The notes: a model not told the origin generated them from the sequence alone. A stretch of 64,000 nt of DNA from Verrucomicrobiaceae bacterium (GCA_015075365.1 JABTUN010000001.1:1984001-2048000); one strand, 5' to 3'; positions 51,221 to 59,120 are shown, counted from the first letter of the stretch. Program-made: numbers and translations.

Positions 51221-51715
51221 ATGTCTTGGGCGTCTTCATCCGCTATCATCCGTCTCGTTGGGCTCGCGTTGACAGCGCTGCTGCTTGGCTCCTGCTCCTC
51301 CTCCGTCCGCGGCCCGGGGGGAAAGATCACCAAGGTGAAATATTACCACCTCATGCCGGGCGTGCCCCAGGCCACCCAGGATCGTGCCCTCACCTTTGAG
51401 CGTGAGCACTTCCTCCACGGCGCCGTGAGCTCCCAGGAGATCATGGACCGCTTCGGCCACTATTATTCCATCTTTTGGAAGCTTGATGACCGCACCGGTC
51501 CCGTCACCGTGCGTTTCCAGTACCGCATGACCAACACCGGCCTGCAGGACTTCGCCCAGGAGCAGGTCGTCGAGGACATCCGCCGCAGCAATCTCTCCCG
51601 CTTCGAGGTCACCGGTCCCGAGTATCGAAAGAACGGCCGTGTTACCATGTGGCGCGTCAGCATCCTCCGTGGCAAGGAGGAGCTCGTCAGCCAGCAATCC
51701 TATCTCTGGGAGTGA
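51221..51715 (+). CDS. Lipoprotein of unknown function
   Basis: A 164-residue protein with a lipoprotein signal; LLGSC gives Cys25 as the lipidated residue. The mature domain of about 140 residues is compact and looks mixed alpha/beta (KVKYYHLMPGVPQATQDRALTFEREHFLHGAV, then a strand-rich middle around FQYRMTNTGL). I do not recognise the family; it may be lineage-specific. It stands first in a run of five same-strand genes with 30-45 base gaps (lipoprotein, STAS, phosphatase, grpE, dnaJ), and 75 bases after priA. Confidence 0.75.
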   Translation: MSWASSSAIIRLVGLALTALLLGSCSSSVRGPGGKITKVKYYHLMPGVPQATQDRALTFEREHFLHGAVSSQEIMDRFGHYYSIFWKLDDRTGPVTVRFQYRMTNTGLQDFAQEQVVEDIRRSNLSRFEVTGPEYRKNGRVTMWRVSILRGKEELVSQQSYLWE

Positions 51716-51758
51716 TCGTATCACGGCGACAGCACTTTCCACCCATCCCATCCTCACC

Positions 51759-52307
51759 ATGAACACACCCTCCACACGCATCCTTGTCGGCCAGGTTGGC
51801 CGCGTGTTCTGGATGCGCGTCGATGGCAAGGGCACCCATCTCAACAGCCTCCAGGCCCGCAATGCCTTCCAGGGCGTCATGGCCCGTGGCGTGCATGATC
51901 TCGTCGTCGATCTCGAGCGCTGTCCCATGATGGACTCCACCTTCCTCGGCATGCTCACCGGCGCGGCCCTCAGCGTCAAAAAAGACGCCTCCGGCGGCAC
52001 CCTCAGCATCGTCAACGCCAACCAGCGCAACATCCAGCTCCTCACCAGCCTCGGCCTGAATCACATCCTTGATCTCGATGTCGAGGGCAGGCTCTGGGCC
52101 TCCGAGCGCGCCCAGGCCGCCCGCGCCCTGAAGATCTGCGAGGAGGCCGCCGCCTGCTCCAAGGAGGTGCAGACCCAGCACATCCTCGACGCCCACCAGA
52201 CCCTTTCCGGCATCAGTGACGAAAACGAGTGCCGCTTCCGTGATGTCATCGACTTCCTCGAAAAAGAGCTGCACGCCCAGACCGCCTCCTCCCCCGTGCC
52301 AGCCTGA
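51759..52307 (+). CDS. STAS domain protein (anti-sigma factor antagonist-like)
   Basis: A 182-residue protein with an N-terminal STAS fold (about 1-100). The phospho-acceptor loop reads CPMMDSTFLGML, which matches the MDSxxLG pattern of SpoIIAA/RsbV, so Ser in DST is the likely phosphorylation site. The C-terminal 80 residues are helical, with a possible Cys/His-containing segment. Partner-switching systems use the dephosphorylated STAS protein to bind an anti-sigma kinase and set a sigma factor free. The PP2C-type phosphatase encoded 42 bases downstream would activate it. No RsbW-like kinase gene is present nearby. The start at 51759 (MNTPSTR) fits the domain. Confidence 0.88.
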   Translation: MNTPSTRILVGQVGRVFWMRVDGKGTHLNSLQARNAFQGVMARGVHDLVVDLERCPMMDSTFLGMLTGAALSVKKDASGGTLSIVNANQRNIQLLTSLGLNHILDLDVEGRLWASERAQAARALKICEEAAACSKEVQTQHILDAHQTLSGISDENECRFRDVIDFLEKELHAQTASSPVPA

Positions 52308-52349
52308 GGCGCCGCCCGGATGATCCGGGACCCCGCGCCGCTGAGACCC

Positions 52350-53768
52350 ATGATCACCTTTTTGCTCATCCTCCTCGTGCTGCTCATGGCGGCCGTGGTC
52401 TTTTACCTCGCCAGGCTTTCGTCGAATCAAAAACGTGAAATCACCTCCCTTCGCGCCGAGGAGGAGGCCATCGTCGCCGAGGAGCGCCGCATGTTCGGCT
52501 TCCTCCACGACCTCGGGGAGGCCATCTGGCGTGAGGACCAGCAGGCAGCCATGTACGGTCTCATCGTCGAGGGTGCTGTCCGCGTCACCCAGAGCCAGGG
52601 TGGTGCCATTTACCTCTTTGACCAGCCTACGAACCGCCTCGTGCCCCGCCACCACACGGAGTTCTGCGCCCCTCTGGTCGAGATCCCGGAGCGCGTGCAT
52701 CTCCAGGCCCGGGAGAATCCCGGCGCGCTGCTCAGCTACATGCGCATCCACGCCGTGGAGGCCAATCACGGCCTGCTCGGCCGCGTCTTCACCCTCCAGA
52801 AGAGCGAGCTCATCGCTGATCTCGGCGGCGGCTCCGGCGCCACCGTTCTGCTCGGCCCCTTGAGCTTTGGAAACCGCAAACTCGGCGTCCTGGCCCTCAC
52901 CGCGCCCAAAAGCATCCGCCAGTTCAACGCCAACGACTTCGAGGTCTTCAATTCCATCACGGAGCAGTCCGCCGTCGCGCTCGCCAATGCCATCTCCCAC
53001 CAGGAGGCCGCCCGCCACCGCGCCGACCAGCAGGAGATCGACAACGCCTGCGAAATCCAGAAGGTCCTCCTCCCTGACCGTGATCCCAGGCTAGACGGCT
53101 TCGTCATCGCCGGCAAAAACATTCCCGCCCGCCGTCTGAGCGGCGACTACTTCGACTTCATCGAGATGCCCGGCGGCCGTTTCGGTGCCGTCATCGCCGA
53201 TGTCTCCGGCAAAGGCATGCCCGGCGCCCTCGTCACCGTCATGTGCCGCACCCTCCTCCGCTCCGTCGCCCAGGGCAGCACCACTCCCAGCGCCGCGCTT
53301 GCCATGCTGAACCGCGCCATCGGCCCGGACATGCGGGAGGACATGTTCATCACCATGACCTACTTCACGCTGGAAAGCGGCAGCCCCGCTGTCACCCTCG
53401 CCCGCGCCGGCCACACGGACGCCCTCCTCTGGCGTCAGGCCACCAGCAGGGTCGAGGCCGTCCGTCCGCCCGGCATGGGCGTCGGCATTGATGATTCCGG
53501 CACCGTCTTCGAGCGCGTCACCCGGGACGCCACCATCCACATGCAGCCCGGCGACTGCCTCCTCCTCTTCACCGATGGCGTCAACGAGGCCATGACACCC
53601 CAGGGGGATGAATTTGGCGAGGCCCGCATCGAGGCCGCCCTCGCACGCCTCGCCCCCGCCGGGCCCCAGGCCGTCATCGACGGCCTCCTCGCCGAGGTGG
53701 ACACCTTCCTCGCCGGCCGGCGCTCCCACGACGACATCACCTTGATTGCCCTCCAGAAGACAGCATAG
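52350..53768 (+). CDS. Membrane-anchored GAF/SpoIIE-type serine phosphatase
   Basis: A 472-residue phosphatase of the PP2C/SpoIIE class. The start at 52350 gives one membrane helix (MITFLLILLVLLMAAVVFYLA), followed by a coiled segment, a GAF domain (about 60-230) and the phosphatase domain (about 245-472). Metal-binding signatures are GDYFDFIEM, ADVSGKGMPGA, DGVNEAM and SHDDITLIAL. It would dephosphorylate the STAS protein encoded upstream in response to a signal sensed by GAF. grpE follows 30 bases downstream, suggesting a link between general stress signalling and chaperone expression. Confidence 0.92.
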   Translation: MITFLLILLVLLMAAVVFYLARLSSNQKREITSLRAEEEAIVAEERRMFGFLHDLGEAIWREDQQAAMYGLIVEGAVRVTQSQGGAIYLFDQPTNRLVPRHHTEFCAPLVEIPERVHLQARENPGALLSYMRIHAVEANHGLLGRVFTLQKSELIADLGGGSGATVLLGPLSFGNRKLGVLALTAPKSIRQFNANDFEVFNSITEQSAVALANAISHQEAARHRADQQEIDNACEIQKVLLPDRDPRLDGFVIAGKNIPARRLSGDYFDFIEMPGGRFGAVIADVSGKGMPGALVTVMCRTLLRSVAQGSTTPSAALAMLNRAIGPDMREDMFITMTYFTLESGSPAVTLARAGHTDALLWRQATSRVEAVRPPGMGVGIDDSGTVFERVTRDATIHMQPGDCLLLFTDGVNEAMTPQGDEFGEARIEAALARLAPAGPQAVIDGLLAEVDTFLAGRRSHDDITLIALQKTA

Positions 53769-53798
53769 TCGCCGCCCCCAAACCCAAAAAAACACGCC

Positions 53799-54380
53799 AT
53801 GACCGTGCCGAGTCCCGATCCCGCGACCCAGCCCATCCCCGAATCCATCCCGCCCGTGACCGACATCCCCGCCGAGGCCCCTCCTCCCGCCGATCCCGCC
53901 CCCGAGGCCGCTTCGCAAGACCCCATCGCCCTCCTCACTGCCGAGGTCGATCGCTGGAAAGACCTCGCCTATCGTTCCCAGGCCGAGCTCGACAACTTCC
54001 GCAAGCGCTCCGCACGCGAGGCCCAGGACACCCGCGCCTACGCCAACAGCTCCCTCCTCACCGCCCTCCTTCCCATCCTCGACAACTTTGAGATGGGCCT
54101 CGACGCCGCCCGCGCCGAGTCGGAGAAATCCATGATCTACATGGGCATGGCCATGGTGCAGCGCCAGCTCGCCGATTTCCTCCGCGACATGGGCGTCACC
54201 GAGATCGAGGCCCTCGGCAAACCCTTCGACCCCAATCTCCACGACGCCGTCTCCACCGAGGCCGCCCCCGGCCAGCCGGAGGGCACCATCCTCCGCGTCA
54301 CCCGCCGCGGCTTCCGCCTCAAAGACCGCCTCCTCCGCCCCTCCAGCGTCATCGTCGCCGGCACGCCGCCTGCGGCGTGA
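53799..54380 (+). CDS. grpE: Nucleotide exchange factor GrpE
   Basis: A 193-residue co-chaperone that makes DnaK release ADP. After a Pro/Ala/Glu-rich disordered start come the long coiled coil ([31 protein letters not shown]) and the C-terminal beta-wing with LREMGV-like [25 protein letters not shown]. That Pro-Asn-x-H-D-A motif is diagnostic. dnaJ follows 32 bases downstream; dnaK is not in the window. It stands in the same run as the STAS/phosphatase pair. Confidence 0.95.
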   Translation: MTVPSPDPATQPIPESIPPVTDIPAEAPPPADPAPEAASQDPIALLTAEVDRWKDLAYRSQAELDNFRKRSAREAQDTRAYANSSLLTALLPILDNFEMGLDAARAESEKSMIYMGMAMVQRQLADFLRDMGVTEIEALGKPFDPNLHDAVSTEAAPGQPEGTILRVTRRGFRLKDRLLRPSSVIVAGTPPAA

Positions 54381-54412
54381 TTTCGAATTTCAAATCCCCC
54401 TTTCAGACCCCC

Positions 54413-55561
54413 ATGGCCGACAAACGCGACTACTACGAGGTCCTCGGCGTCTCCCGTGACGCCTCCGACGACGACCTCAAAAAGGCCTACCGCAAGCTCG
54501 CCGTCAAATTCCACCCCGACAAAAACCCCGGCGACAAAACCGCCGAGGAAAAATTCAAGGAGGTCAGCGAGGCCTATGACGTCCTCAGCGACGCCGACAA
54601 ACGCGCCGCCTACGACCGCTACGGCCACGCCGCCTTCGCCGGTGGCATGGGCGGCCCCGGCGGGGCTGGCGGCGGCTTCCACGACCCCTTCGACATCTTC
54701 AACCAGATGTTCGGCGGCGGCGGGGGCGGCGGCATCTTCGAGACCTTCTTCGGCGGCGGCGGCCGCCAGCGCCGTGCCGACGGCCCCCAGCGCGGCGCCG
54801 ATCTCCGCTACGGCCTCGAGATCAGCCTGGAGGAGGCCGCCACCGGCGTCGAGCGCGAGATCGACTACGAGCGCCTCGTCTCCTGCAAGACCTGCTCCGG
54901 CAGCGGCTCCGCCAGCGGTTCCGGCAAAAAGACCTGCCGCACCTGCGGCGGTGCCGGCCAGGTCATCTCCTCCCGCGGCTTCTTCCAGATCCAGCAGACC
55001 TGCCCCGACTGCCAGGGCTCCGGCGAGGTCGTCACCGACCCCTGCCGCACCTGCCGCGGTGCCGGCCTCTCCAAGGCCCCCGCCCGCGTCCGCGTCAAGA
55101 TCCCCGCCGGCATCGAGGACGGCTCCCGCCTCCGCTCCAGTGGCAATGGCAACGCCGGCGCCAAAGGCGGCCCCTATGGCGACCTCTACGTTGTCGTCCA
55201 GGTCCGCCAGCACGAGCTCTTTGAGCGCGAAGGTGACGATTTGCACTGCCAGATGCCCCTCAGCTTCACCACCGCCGCCCTCGGCGGGGAGATCACCGTC
55301 CCCACCCTCGGTGCCAAGGCCACCGTCAAGGTCCCCGCCGGCACTCAGGGCGGCACCACCTTCCGCCTCCGCGGCAAAGGAATGAAGACTCTCGGTTCCG
55401 ACCACCACGGCGATCTCTACGTCCACGTCCAGATCGCCGTCCCCACCAAGCTCAGCGCCGAGCAGCGCGCCAAGCTCGACGACTACGCCAAGTCCCTCGG
55501 CGAGACCACCTCCCCCATGGAGGAGTCCTTCTTCGAGAAAGCGAAGAAGTTCTTCAGCTAG
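54413..55561 (+). CDS. dnaJ: Chaperone DnaJ (type I Hsp40)
   Basis: A complete type I DnaJ of 382 residues. The J domain begins [13 protein letters not shown] and contains the HPD motif in [10 protein letters not shown]; a Gly/Phe-rich stretch follows ([18 protein letters not shown]). The zinc region shows CxxCxGxG repeats starting [18 protein letters not shown], and the C-terminal substrate domains include [18 protein letters not shown]. It stimulates DnaK ATPase and presents substrates. The start at 54413 matches the family; the last gene of the run. A long repeat-filled gap follows. Confidence 0.97.
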   Translation: MADKRDYYEVLGVSRDASDDDLKKAYRKLAVKFHPDKNPGDKTAEEKFKEVSEAYDVLSDADKRAAYDRYGHAAFAGGMGGPGGAGGGFHDPFDIFNQMFGGGGGGGIFETFFGGGGRQRRADGPQRGADLRYGLEISLEEAATGVEREIDYERLVSCKTCSGSGSASGSGKKTCRTCGGAGQVISSRGFFQIQQTCPDCQGSGEVVTDPCRTCRGAGLSKAPARVRVKIPAGIEDGSRLRSSGNGNAGAKGGPYGDLYVVVQVRQHELFEREGDDLHCQMPLSFTTAALGGEITVPTLGAKATVKVPAGTQGGTTFRLRGKGMKTLGSDHHGDLYVHVQIAVPTKLSAEQRAKLDDYAKSLGETTSPMEESFFEKAKKFFS

Positions 55562-55600
55562 GGATGAGGCTGATGGATTCAACACGCAGAGTCTTGATTC

Positions 55601-55775
55601 ACGCGGGCGCAAAAAAGTCGGCGGCCTGCTGATGGATTGATGATTGTCGAACAAACGCTTGTTGATTGAAGAAGTGGTTCCCTTCGCAGAACCCGCCTCA
55701 GACCTCGAAAATCAACAATCGAATGTCCATCAATCTTCAATCTGACCGCCGCGAAATGACCTTTTGCGCCCGCGT
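55601..55775. repeat. Long compound inverted repeat after dnaJ
   Basis: The outer arms ACGCGGGCGCAAAA (55601-55614) and TTTTGCGCCCGCGT (55762-55775) are a perfect 14-base match. Between them, a second layer of arms is built from a GATTGNN unit: about 55635-55675 on the left, 55709-55743 on the right. The middle part is unpaired. With the adjacent element at 55897 it fills the gap after dnaJ. No gene is encoded between 55562 and 56319 (758 bases). Confidence 0.75.
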
Positions 55776-55840
55776 CTCGATCCTGAATGCCTTTCTCTGA
55801 GGTTGTGGTGCCTCTGCGGTGTAAATCCGAGTTTCCTCGG

Positions 55841-55882
55841 CGCCACGCGGCATTCCGTTGGCCCGCTCAGTCCCCTGAGCCG
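55841..55882. repeat. REP-like element, copy A
   Basis: A 42-base sequence that matches the copy at 56242-56283 in 35 positions. It ends in the hairpin GCTCAG-TCCC-CTGAGC. Two of the seven differences between the copies fall on a base pair of this stem and preserve pairing. Confidence 0.7.
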
Positions 55883-55896
55883 TGATCATTCGATGA

Positions 55897-56050
55897 GAAA
55901 CCACGAATGGGCACGAAGGAACACGAATCCAAGAGGAGCTGTGTTTGACCTGGCTTCTGATTCGGTCACCCGCGGGTGACAGCCGTCGTTTCAAGCCATG
56001 CACCGTTTTCGCCGGATTCATTCGTGTCCATTCGTGATCATTCGTGGTTC
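55897..56050. repeat. Inverted repeat with 10-base CACGAA units
   Basis: Left arm 55897-55930 holds three units (CCACGAATGG, GCACGAAGGA, ACACGAATCC). The right arm 56014-56050 gives CCACGAATGA, TCACGAATGG, ACACGAATGA on the other strand. The arms are imperfectly complementary and separated by 83 bases; within that interval lies a 16-base perfect palindrome (GTCACCCGCGGGTGAC, 55965-55980). The word CACGAA is also used in the element at 58587-58673. Confidence 0.85.
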
Positions 56051-56241
56051 AACTGCATGGTCACGGCTGGGCGGTCAGGCGGCATGGGAGAATGGAAAAG
56101 GGCGGAACTGGGCATGGAGGAGGTGGAACGGCAGCCCCACGCCCCATTCAGACATGCTGAGTCCCACCATTCCCGGTTCTTCCATCCTTGCCTCGCTCCG
56201 CACTGGCAAATGCCGTCACGAGAGGCATCATCTTCAGCTAA

Positions 56242-56283
56242 CGCCACACGGCATCCCGGTGGCCCGCCCAGTCCTCTGGGCGG
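56242..56283. repeat. REP-like element, copy B
   Basis: Second copy of the 42-base element at 55841-55882. Its hairpin is GCCCAG-TCCT-CTGGGC: compared with copy A, a T-A pair has become C-G. The element lies 37 bases upstream of the next start codon. Confidence 0.7.
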
Positions 56284-56319
56284 AACGAGCGTCTCGCTGC
56301 ATTGAAAACCACGAGAAAC

Positions 56320-56946
56320 ATGCCAGCCATACGGAAAGAAAGATACTCGTCAGAAGCATACCGGCGCTTCCAGCGCAGTGTTTTTCGCGCGGTGCGGTTC
56401 GGCATCCTCTGGTTGGGTTCACTGGCGGCGTTGATCGCTTGGATGACTCAACAAATCTGGGCGGGCGAGGAATTGGTTCCGTTTGCAGCGTTGATCACCG
56501 GTCTTTTTCTCTTCAGCCTCGTCACCAGCGCGCAGCGTCTCCACAGTCTGTTCACAGCACCGCACAACCTCATGCCATACTTCAAGGGCACCGTCCCCGG
56601 TTGCGGTTTGACGACGGGTCATCAACTTCTCGACCACTCGCGTGTTCTCGATTCTCTCGCCCGGTCTGCGGGTGTGCGGCCCGTCTCTCACTACATTTCC
56701 GATGATGACCTCTTCGACAAACGTCCTCCAACCTGGCACTCGCCTTTGGATGCGCTCGCCACATTTGAGGTTCTGCTTCGAGATTTTGCAGACCACCCCG
56801 CCGTGCAAGCCGCGCACAGCGACCTCGCGCATGTTCGTGACCGTCTTCAACTTGCGCAGGCAGGCAGCATTTCCTTCTGCCTGTTGTACCGGGACATTCA
56901 TGTGACATGCGGCATGGAGTGGGAGCAGCGGCAGGGCAGTTGTTGA
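56320..56946 (+). CDS. Membrane protein of unknown function (208 aa)
   Basis: An orphan with a basic N-terminus (MPAIRKERYSSEAYRRFQR), two adjacent membrane helices (around 30-47 and 55-72) and a soluble domain of about 130 residues. That domain contains many His and Asp residues without a motif that I can name. The ATG at 56320 is preferred; a TTG at 56302 is possible. GC content is visibly lower than in dnaJ upstream. It lies between REP-like and tandem-unit repeats, so the locus may be a site of turnover. Confidence 0.6.
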   Translation: MPAIRKERYSSEAYRRFQRSVFRAVRFGILWLGSLAALIAWMTQQIWAGEELVPFAALITGLFLFSLVTSAQRLHSLFTAPHNLMPYFKGTVPGCGLTTGHQLLDHSRVLDSLARSAGVRPVSHYISDDDLFDKRPPTWHSPLDALATFEVLLRDFADHPAVQAAHSDLAHVRDRLQLAQAGSISFCLLYRDIHVTCGMEWEQRQGSC

Positions 56947-56961
56947 AGTCCCATGCTTTCC

Positions 56962-57039
56962 AACCGCTGATATGACGCAGACAAGACGCTCATCATGAGA
57001 TTCAGCCATCAGCGTCAAATCAGCGTCTTATGAGCGGTT
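56962..57039. repeat. Inverted repeat with 11-base CGCTGATNNGA units
   Basis: Left arm 56962-56993 contains CGCTGATATGA, CGCAGACAAGA and CGCTCAT. The right arm 57008-57039 gives CGCTCATAAGA, CGCTGATTTGA and CGCTGAT on the other strand. The loop has 14 bases. It lies directly after a stop codon and 113 bases before the next start. Confidence 0.87.
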
Positions 57040-57151
57040 AAACCCGTCTTTATCGAAGCACCGGTTGATTGAGTGTCCCAAATGACGCGCAGATGATCGT
57101 CGAAAAAGCAACGCTTGCTCTAGCTGCCCGCGTTCTAGTAGTCTCTCCACC

Positions 57152-57667
57152 ATGCCACGCCTCCTGCTCTTCTTCTGCCTTTCCTTCGGCACCGCATGGG
57201 CCTTGCTGGAGCCTGCTCCGCCATCAGTCGCCGATTCGGATCGCTTCCGTGAAACGCTGCTCAAAGCCACCGAGATCGTCGTCTATGAAGGCCTGCCACA
57301 TCAATACTGGCAGGCCGACAAGTTGGAGGAAGAACTCAAGAGGCCCGATGTGATCAAGATCGACAACTTCCCCTTCTACACACCTGCCTTGAAGGCCGTG
57401 AACGCGGACGAACTGAAGCAACTCCTCGGCTCGCCTGCCTCGATCCAGCCGTATCGCGGTGCCAGAGCCTGCGGCGGCTACCATCCCGACTACAACATCA
57501 CCTGGACTGTCGGTGCCATCACCTACCACGCCCAGATCTGCCTCGGCTGCCACGAGATCGTCTTCCTCACCGGCACCACCTCCCTCAAATACGACATGGC
57601 GGACGGCATGGTGAAGCGTTTCGAGAATCTCCGCGCCTCTTACACCAAGAAGCGACCCGCTAGGTAG
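57152..57667 (+). CDS. Exported protein of unknown function (171 aa)
   Basis: An exported protein with signal peptide MPRLLLFFCLSFGTAWA. The mature part of about 150 residues has a helical start, a YWQADKLEEELKRPDVIKIDNFPFYTP middle and a Cys-containing C-terminal segment (YHAQICLGCHEIVFL), where CxxCH resembles a haem c motif; with one copy and no other c-type features, haem binding is uncertain. The family is unknown to me. It heads three small plus-strand genes (57152, 57701, 58236) that could form a unit with 33- and 58-base gaps. Confidence 0.68.
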   Translation: MPRLLLFFCLSFGTAWALLEPAPPSVADSDRFRETLLKATEIVVYEGLPHQYWQADKLEEELKRPDVIKIDNFPFYTPALKAVNADELKQLLGSPASIQPYRGARACGGYHPDYNITWTVGAITYHAQICLGCHEIVFLTGTTSLKYDMADGMVKRFENLRASYTKKRPAR

Positions 57668-57700
57668 AATGAACAAACCCATCCGCCCCACCGCTTACCC

Positions 57701-58177
57701 ATGCCCCATTCCTCCCGCGCCTTTCTCAAACGCGGCTGCGGTTGCCTGTTTCTGCTCGCCGGCCTGGGACTCGCCACCCTGCTGCTCCGCGGTTGCGACA
57801 GTACACCCGTGGGGGTCGAACCTGCGAAAACGGAACTCGTCGGCGTGTGGGAATGCACCGAGTTTTCCGCCCGGTTTCTCCAACAACTCGGCATTCCTCC
57901 CGGCACCCTCACCAGCCGAATCGAGATTCGCGAAGACGGAGGCTGCGCTGCTACCAAGTTTCCTGTGGATGAACCTTATCGCCTTGTGGAATTGCCCTCC
58001 CCAGGCTGGCGTCTGGTGGATCCGTCCATGACTCCCAGCGGCACCTGGAGCCTCGAACTCGACGGCCACTTCCTCAACTGCCGCCGGGATGGCGAAACCC
58101 TCGTCCTGCGTCACCCATTTGGAGTTCTTGCCGGCTACCGCATCGACTTCCGCCGGAAAGCAGCAACCGCTACCTGA
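57701..58177 (+). CDS. Small envelope protein of unknown function (158 aa)
   Basis: The N-terminus MPHSSRAFLKRGCGCLFLLAG followed by LGLATLLLRGC is a membrane segment or lipoprotein signal (LRGC as lipobox). The mature part of about 125 residues looks like a small beta-barrel, lipocalin-like domain (LVGVWECTEFSARFL, then IEIREDGGCAATKF and GTWSLELDGHFLNC). Its first 27 residues resemble those of the protein encoded next, suggesting a common origin of the membrane segment. Confidence 0.65.
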   Translation: MPHSSRAFLKRGCGCLFLLAGLGLATLLLRGCDSTPVGVEPAKTELVGVWECTEFSARFLQQLGIPPGTLTSRIEIREDGGCAATKFPVDEPYRLVELPSPGWRLVDPSMTPSGTWSLELDGHFLNCRRDGETLVLRHPFGVLAGYRIDFRRKAATAT

Positions 58178-58235
58178 CGGGTTGCCTCCCGCCGTATCTC
58201 ATTGTCTCCCTGTCTCCTCTTCTACGCCACCCGCC

Positions 58236-58517
58236 GTGCACCACCCCCTTCGCGCCTTCTTCATCGGCGGCTTTGGCTGCCTGGTTCTCTTCATCGGCCT
58301 GGGCATCATCGGCCTCATGGTCAGGGGTTCCATGCCTACGCCGTGGGACATCCTGTCTTCGACGGTCCTTTCGCTCTCCGTGCTGCTGACCGCGGCCACG
58401 ACGTTGGGCTGGGCGGCCGGCTTGGGCGTGGTTTTCGCTCTCGGGGGCCTGGTCGGCATCGCGGTGAACGCCATCTACCAAAAAGGGCGGCGCGACGACG
58501 GTAACTCCGGCGGCTGA
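58236..58517 (+). CDS. Small membrane protein with GTG start (93 aa)
   Basis: The frame is open from 58089, but the GTG at 58236 is chosen because it aligns with the start of the preceding gene: (V)HHPLRAFFIGGFGCLVLFIG against MPHSSRAFLKRGCGCLFLLAG. Two or three hydrophobic segments fill most of the protein (ending GLGVVFALGGLVGIAVNAIY), with a charged tail. No family is recognised. It ends the three-gene group; an inverted repeat follows. Confidence 0.6.
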   Translation: MHHPLRAFFIGGFGCLVLFIGLGIIGLMVRGSMPTPWDILSSTVLSLSVLLTAATTLGWAAGLGVVFALGGLVGIAVNAIYQKGRRDDGNSGG

Positions 58518-58586
58518 ATCGTTGAATCGAAACGGATTCTGTTTCGGTCATCTTTTTAGCCAGCTTCGCGGTTGATCGTCAGGGTC

Positions 58587-58673
58587 AAAAACCACCAAGG
58601 GACACGAAGCAGCACGAAGGGTTCGTGGTTCGGAACACCTTCGTGAGAATTCGTGACCCTTCGTGGTTGAAAA
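58587..58673. repeat. Inverted repeat with 10-11-base CACGAA units
   Basis: The left arm 58587-58620 contains CCACCAAGGGA, CACGAAGCAG and CACGAAGG. The right arm 58638-58673 gives CCACGAAGGGT, CACGAATTCT and CACGAAGG on the other strand. The loop of 17 bases also contains TTCGTGGTT. It lies between two convergent genes, but has no terminator T-run. Confidence 0.85.
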
Positions 58674-58693
58674 GCGAACTTGGCAGCGCCTCC

Positions 58694-59020
58694 TCAGCCT
58701 GCGGTGCTTGGTGGGATCAGGCAGCGGTACACGCTGCCATTCCGCCCGGTGCGGTGTTGCTCAACGGCCACTTTTCCCTCCCGGATCATGCGGTTCACGA
58801 AGACCCTCAAGGAGCCGGACTCCAGGTAGTGGCGTGTCGTCGTGTAAATCACCTTGCGCAGGTCCTCCATGAGAAAGGTCTTTCCGGCCGGCGTGGCGAG
58901 CGCCTCGAGTTGCAGGCCATCGGGCTTTTTCTGCGGCACCAGCGCGGGCGCTGCCACATCGGCGATCAGTTTCGCCTCCAACCGCGCGAGGGCGCCGGGG
59001 GAGAGATCAGCGAGCGTCAA
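58694..59020 (-). CDS. Small protein with winged-helix-like C-terminus (108 aa)
   Basis: A soluble 108-residue protein. The N-terminal part is a helix (LSPGALARLEAKLIADV); the C-terminal half (MEDLRKVIYTTTRHYLESGSLRVFVNRMIREGKVAVEQHRTGRNGSVYRCLIP) has the helix-helix-wing pattern of winged-helix DNA-binding proteins, the turn RTGRNGS being the wing. A transcription regulator is possible but the evidence is structural guesswork. The gene is convergent with the small membrane protein group and divergent from the FkbM gene. Confidence 0.55.
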   Translation of the reverse strand: MTLADLSPGALARLEAKLIADVAAPALVPQKKPDGLQLEALATPAGKTFLMEDLRKVIYTTTRHYLESGSLRVFVNRMIREGKVAVEQHRTGRNGSVYRCLIPPSTAG

Positions 59021-59091
59021 TGATCAACGCGGCCGCGCAGGCCGTGTGACGCGAGGTTCGTGCTTGCGCGGCACGGGTGCTCCGGCTGAGA

Positions 59092-59120
59092 GGTGGCGGC
59101 TTCGAGCCGCCCCCGCCACC
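59092..59120 (+). promoter_or_regulatory. Two mutually exclusive hairpins directly before the FkbM start
   Basis: GGCGGC-TTCGA-GCCGCC (59095-59111) and GGTGGCGG/CCGCCACC (59092-59099 with 59113-59120) share bases, so only one can form. The second ends one base before the ATG at 59122. No Shine-Dalgarno sequence is visible, so RNA structure would cover the initiation site. Confidence 0.4.

Noticed and set aside
51687..55654. Minus-strand frames of 380-505 codons opposite STAS, phosphatase, grpE and dnaJ
   Set aside because: Antisense to genes with clear domains; Gly/Glu/Val-rich shadows.
55562..56320. CRISPR array
   Set aside because: Repeats are short degenerate units arranged as mirrored arms without spacers of constant length, and no cas gene is present.
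57539..57560. CLGCH as proof of a c-type cytochrome
   Set aside because: It is a single CxxCH in a small exported protein with no axial Met or other cytochrome features, so chance is likely.
55893..58673. Insertion-sequence termini
   Set aside because: Inverted repeats enclose no transposase frame and arms differ between sites; no target-site duplication was seen.
59041..59120. tRNA-like stretch with GGCTTCGAGCC before the FkbM gene
   Set aside because: The T-arm-like word is part of a simple hairpin; no acceptor, D or anticodon arm can be folded.
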